DNA from: Clostridia bacterium
Lineage (GTDB): Bacteria > Bacillota > Clostridia > Oscillospirales > Acutalibacteraceae
Direction of reading: 5' to 3'
Assembly: GCA_900764115.1 (NCBI GenBank)
Contig: CAAFMR010000347.1
Coordinates: 1 to 8,897, forward strand
Length of the DNA: 8,897 nucleotides
The notes under the pieces are model-generated. The model saw only the letters and a program-made list of their open reading frames with translations, was not told the DNA's origin and searched no databases. Positions 7,012 to 8,897 of the stretch are shown here, one piece after another (the first letter of the stretch is position 1; each line of letters opens with the position of its first letter). A program made the translations under genes and the position numbers.

Positions 7012-8301
7012 TTATTGCTTTTCCAACCGCTCCAGATACGCCAGCTCGGCGCAGATACAGAACAGCTCCATGGCGGTTTTCAGCTCCTCCACCGACGGGT
7101 AGGAGGGAGCGATCCGAATGTTGCTGTCGTGCGGGTCTATGCCATAGGGATAGGTGGCGCCTGCGGGGGTCATACTCACTCCCGCCTGCCGCAGCAGCTC
7201 CACCGTGCGCTGGGCGCAGCCCTCTGCCAGATTGACGCTGACGAAATAGCCGCCCCGGGGACGATGCCAGCTGGCGATGCCCCGATCCAGCAGATGGGTG
7301 TCCAGCGCCTCCAGAACCGCGTCGAACCGCGGGCGCAGTATGGCGGCGTGGAGCTTCATATGCTCCTCAATTCCCGCCAGGTCCTTGAAATAGCGCACAT
7401 GACGCAGCATATTCAGCTTATCATGACCGATGGTCTGGATGGTCATACGGCTCTTAACATCCGCCACATTGTTGGGACTGGCTGCCAGCACCGCCACCCC
7501 GGAGCCGGGAAAGCTGATCTTGGAGGTGGAGGCAAACATAATCACCATATCCTCGTGCCCCCGCTGCTCCAGCTCCGGGTAAATGTCCAGCAGAGTATCG
7601 CCCGGCTCCTCCAGATGATGCAGACAATAGGCATTATCCCACATAATGCGGAAATCCGGCGCCGCCGGGGTCATCGCCGCCAGCCGCCGCACCGTCTCGT
7701 CGGAATAGGTGATACCGTCGGGGTTGGAATACATCGGCACGCACCATATTCCCTTGACCAGCGGATCTTGCACCAGCTCCTCCACCAGCGCCATATCCGG
7801 TCCCGCCTCGGTCATGGGAACCGACAGCAGCTCAATGCCGAAATACTGGGTCACGGCGAAATGCCGGTCATAGCCGGGAACCGGGCAGAGAAACTTCACC
7901 TTGCCCTGGCGGCACCAGGGCTCGTGACCGCAGATGCCGTGGCTGTAGGCGGTGGCGATGTAATCGAACATCATATTCAGGCTGGAGTTGCCCCCCACGA
8001 TCACCGCTTCCGGGGGCATATGCAGCACATCCCCGAACAGCTTTTTTGCCTCCGGCAAGCCGTCCAGCAGCCCGTAATTACGCACATCCAGCCCGTTTTC
8101 CGCCTTGTAGCCGTCCCGGGCGTTGACGCATTCCAGCATATCCAGCGTCAGATCCAGCTGTTCGGTGCAGGGCTTTCCCCGGGACATATCCAGCTGCAGC
8201 CCCTGCTTCTGGTATTCCCGATAGACAGCCTCCAGCTCCGCCTTGCGGGCTGCCCGCTGGGGCGGCGTCATCGCGGCTGGTTTTTGTTTGCATAGCGTCA
8301 T
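7012..8301 (-). CDS. PLP-dependent aminotransferase (PF12897 type), probable aspartate aminotransferase
   Basis: This cytoplasmic enzyme moves amino groups between an amino acid and a 2-oxo acid. Family members studied in Corynebacterium (subgroup Ic) act on aspartate and 2-oxoglutarate, so aspartate is the best guess here; specificity is not shown by the sequence. The 429 residues carry DMSRGKP (38-44), the cofactor-phosphate loop GGNSS (103-107), VPGYDRHF (141-148), YSNPDG (191-196) with Asn193, WDNAY (221-225) with Asp222 facing the pyridine nitrogen, ASTSK (257-261) with Lys261 as the Schiff-base lysine, and NIRIAP (394-399) with Arg396 for the substrate carboxylate. The length is typical. 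The start at 8301 has AAAGGA 10 bases upstream. A longer frame to 8448 would run through the promoter and is not used. It is a single-gene unit with its own promoter and terminator. Confidence 0.9.
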   Translation of the reverse strand: MTLCKQKPAAMTPPQRAARKAELEAVYREYQKQGLQLDMSRGKPCTEQLDLTLDMLECVNARDGYKAENGLDVRNYGLLDGLPEAKKLFGDVLHMPPEAVIVGGNSSLNMMFDYIATAYSHGICGHEPWCRQGKVKFLCPVPGYDRHFAVTQYFGIELLSVPMTEAGPDMALVEELVQDPLVKGIWCVPMYSNPDGITYSDETVRRLAAMTPAAPDFRIMWDNAYCLHHLEEPGDTLLDIYPELEQRGHEDMVIMFASTSKISFPGSGVAVLAASPNNVADVKSRMTIQTIGHDKLNMLRHVRYFKDLAGIEEHMKLHAAILRPRFDAVLEALDTHLLDRGIASWHRPRGGYFVSVNLAEGCAQRTVELLRQAGVSMTPAGATYPYGIDPHDSNIRIAPSYPSVEELKTAMELFCICAELAYLERLEKQ

Positions 8302-8356
8302 GGAAGATCCATCCTTTCCGGTTATTGGCAACCGCTTGCCGTTTGAATACCGGTTC

Positions 8357-8385
8357 AGTATACTACAATCCAATTGGTTTTGCAA
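8357..8385 (-). promoter_or_regulatory. Promoter of the aminotransferase gene
   Basis: On the minus strand TTGCAA (-35, 8380-8385) and TATACT (-10, 8357-8362) are spaced by 17 bases. The start point would be near 8350, about 50 bases before the ATG. An alternative -35, TTGACT at 8385-8390, gives an unsuitable 22-base spacing. Confidence 0.65.
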
Positions 8386-8418
8386 GTCAAAATTCAAAAA
8401 CTTGCAAAAGCTTTGCAA
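8378..8418. promoter_or_regulatory. Cluster of TTGCAA boxes at the aminotransferase promoter
   Basis: TTGCAA occurs at 8380-8385, 8402-8407 and 8413-8418, with start-to-start distances of 22 and 11 bases, so all face the same side of the helix. The second and third form a dyad, TTGCAAA-AGC-TTTGCAA (8402-8418). The first and second form a 9-bp inverted repeat, TTTTGCAAG (8378-8386) with CTTGCAAAA (8401-8409). A diverged copy, TCGCAAGTCAA, lies at 8438-8448. The first box is also the -35. This looks like a binding site for a regulator of the aminotransferase gene; the regulator is unknown. Confidence 0.45.
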
Positions 8419-8514
8419 AATATAGGGGATTTCCTGCTCGCAAGTCAATTTTTCACAGTTTTCAAATGTGAGATTGTCATTTTATGGCGGCGGGATTTTT
8501 TTACGTCCCGGCTC

Positions 8515-8543
8515 TTGACAAATGAGCCGATATCCGCTATAAT
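8515..8543 (+). promoter_or_regulatory. Perfect consensus promoter of tRNA-Val
   Basis: TTGACA (8515-8520) and TATAAT (8538-8543) with a 17-base spacer match the vegetative consensus at every position. The predicted start is near 8550, about 19 bases before the mature tRNA 5' end. Such strong promoters are usual for stable RNA genes. Confidence 0.9.
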
Positions 8544-8568
8544 GATACACGCTTTATAAAAGCCCTAT

Positions 8569-8644
8569 GGACAATTAGCTCAGCTGGTAGAGCATCCGCT
8601 TGACGTGCGGAGGGTCAGCGGTTCGAGTCCGTTATTGTCCACCA
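8569..8644 (+). tRNA. tRNA-Val (anticodon GAC)
   Basis: The 76 bases fold as a full cloverleaf. Acceptor arms GGACAAT and ATTGTCC pair completely. The D stem is GCTC/GAGC with the loop AGCTGGTA. The anticodon stem TCCGC/GCGGA encloses the loop TTGACGT, giving anticodon GAC at 8602-8604 or thereabouts, which reads the valine codon GUC. The variable loop has 5 bases. The T stem AGCGG/CCGTT has one G-U and the loop TTCGAGT. The 3' CCA is encoded. The gene stands alone between its own promoter and terminator. Confidence 0.96.
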
Positions 8645-8649
8645 CTGTG

Positions 8650-8691
8650 CAATCCCATCGACCTGTCGGTCGGTGGGATTGTTGCTTTTTT
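8650..8691 (+). terminator. Terminator after tRNA-Val
   Basis: Arms at 8650-8663 and 8668-8681 form a 14-bp stem with one G-U pair around the loop TGTC. The run TTTTTT at 8686-8691 follows. It starts 5 bases after the tRNA CCA end. Confidence 0.88.
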
Positions 8692-8746
8692 GCCGGTGTG
8701 TCGGTATCCCGGTGCGGTTTTTGAAAAAATTTCCGCCAAATCCGGC

Positions 8747-8775
8747 TTGAAAGCCTATAAAACATATGGTATTAT
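8747..8775 (+). promoter_or_regulatory. Promoter of the Rrf2-family gene
   Basis: TTGAAA (-35, 8747-8752) and TATTAT (-10, 8770-8775) are 17 bases apart, and TGG directly before the -10 gives an extended -10 element. The start point would be near 8782, leaving a leader of about 37 bases. Confidence 0.7.
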
Positions 8776-8786
8776 AGGAAAAACAG

Positions 8787-8801
8787 CCGCTGATTCAGCG
8801 G
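8787..8801 (+). promoter_or_regulatory. Palindrome in the Rrf2 gene leader, candidate autoregulatory operator
   Basis: CCGCTGA (8787-8793) and TCAGCGG (8795-8801) are perfect inverted complements around a single T. It lies just after the predicted transcription start and before the ribosome binding site AGGGA (8808-8812). Rrf2-family regulators often repress their own gene by binding such dyads, so an operator is plausible. It does not match an Rrf2 site I know. Confidence 0.4.
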
Positions 8802-8818
8802 GAAAGCAGGGACGGACG

Positions 8819-8897
8819 ATGAAAATTTCCACCAAGGGGCGGTATGCGCTGCGGATGCTGGTGGATCTGGCGGAGCATCAGGGAGCCGGGTTCGTGA
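8819..8897 (+). CDS. Rrf2-family transcriptional regulator, N-terminal fragment (cut by the window edge)
   Basis: Only 26 residues are visible, starting MKISTKGRYALRMLVDLAEH. This opening is highly typical of Rrf2-family winged-helix repressors (IscR, CymR, NsrR and relatives), in which it forms the first helix of the DNA-binding domain. The family controls Fe-S cluster assembly, cysteine synthesis or nitric-oxide response, and in Clostridia the gene often heads an iscS/iscU or cysK cluster. Which type this is cannot be told, because the ligand-binding Cys region lies outside the window. AGGGA 6 bases before the ATG and the promoter at 8747-8775 support the start. Confidence 0.85.
   Translation, partial: MKISTKGRYALRMLVDLAEHQGAGFV

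Noticed and set aside
6985..8295. 436-residue plus-strand open frame antisense to the aminotransferase
   Set aside because: It is a composition-biased (His/Gln/Arg-rich) shadow of a gene with complete PLP-enzyme motifs.
8302..8448. N-terminal extension of the aminotransferase to 478 residues
   Set aside because: It would pass through the predicted promoter and has no family similarity. The ATG at 8301 has a ribosome binding site and gives the normal length.
8491..8510. Short inverted repeat CGGGA/TCCCG before the tRNA promoter
   Set aside because: A 5-bp stem with a 10-base loop and no T-run is within chance expectation and ends no gene.
8569..8644. tRNA gene as a mobile-element attachment site
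   Set aside because: There is no integrase and no repeated copy of the tRNA 3' end within the window, and normal promoter and terminator flank it.

Overview
The window looks like a piece of chromosome from a GC-rich gut-type Clostridia (Oscillospiraceae/Ruminococcaceae-like). The grounds are a GC-rich coding sequence with AT-rich intergenic stretches, Firmicutes-style AGGAGG ribosome binding sites, near-consensus vegetative promoters, a separate secD-secF pair without yajC next to it, an Rrf2 regulator and a CCA-encoding tRNA. The placement is an inference from protein style, not from a marker gene.

Layout, left to right. Positions 1-155 hold a strong promoter reading leftward out of the window and the leader of a rightward gene. 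Positions 156-3167 (+) encode one large fused ABC transporter (ATPase plus MacB/FtsX-type permease with an unusually large external domain). Positions 3168-3502 have no gene. They carry two related hairpin-forming repeat units, another hairpin, and a strong terminator between the converging ABC and MATE genes. Positions 3503-4465 (-) are a decayed MATE-family efflux gene with an in-frame TGA and an apparent internal deletion. Positions 4545-6859 (-) are the secD-secF operon, with its own consensus promoter and terminator. Positions 7012-8301 (-) are a PLP-dependent aminotransferase of the PF12897 type, also a self-contained unit, with TTGCAA boxes around its promoter. Positions 8569-8644 (+) are tRNA-Val(GAC) with a perfect consensus promoter and a strong terminator. 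From 8819 (+) an Rrf2-family regulator begins and runs off the right edge.

The genes are mostly independent housekeeping units and do not form one pathway. SecDF assists Sec protein export. The aminotransferase serves amino-acid metabolism, the ABC transporter probably exports a peptide, drug or lipid-like substrate, and the Rrf2 protein probably senses Fe-S or cysteine status. I saw no CRISPR array, phage gene, transposase, toxin-antitoxin pair or defence system. The most notable points are the MATE pseudogene, the repeat hairpins after the ABC gene, and the helically phased TTGCAA boxes ahead of the aminotransferase. I found no convincing undescribed multi-gene system here.
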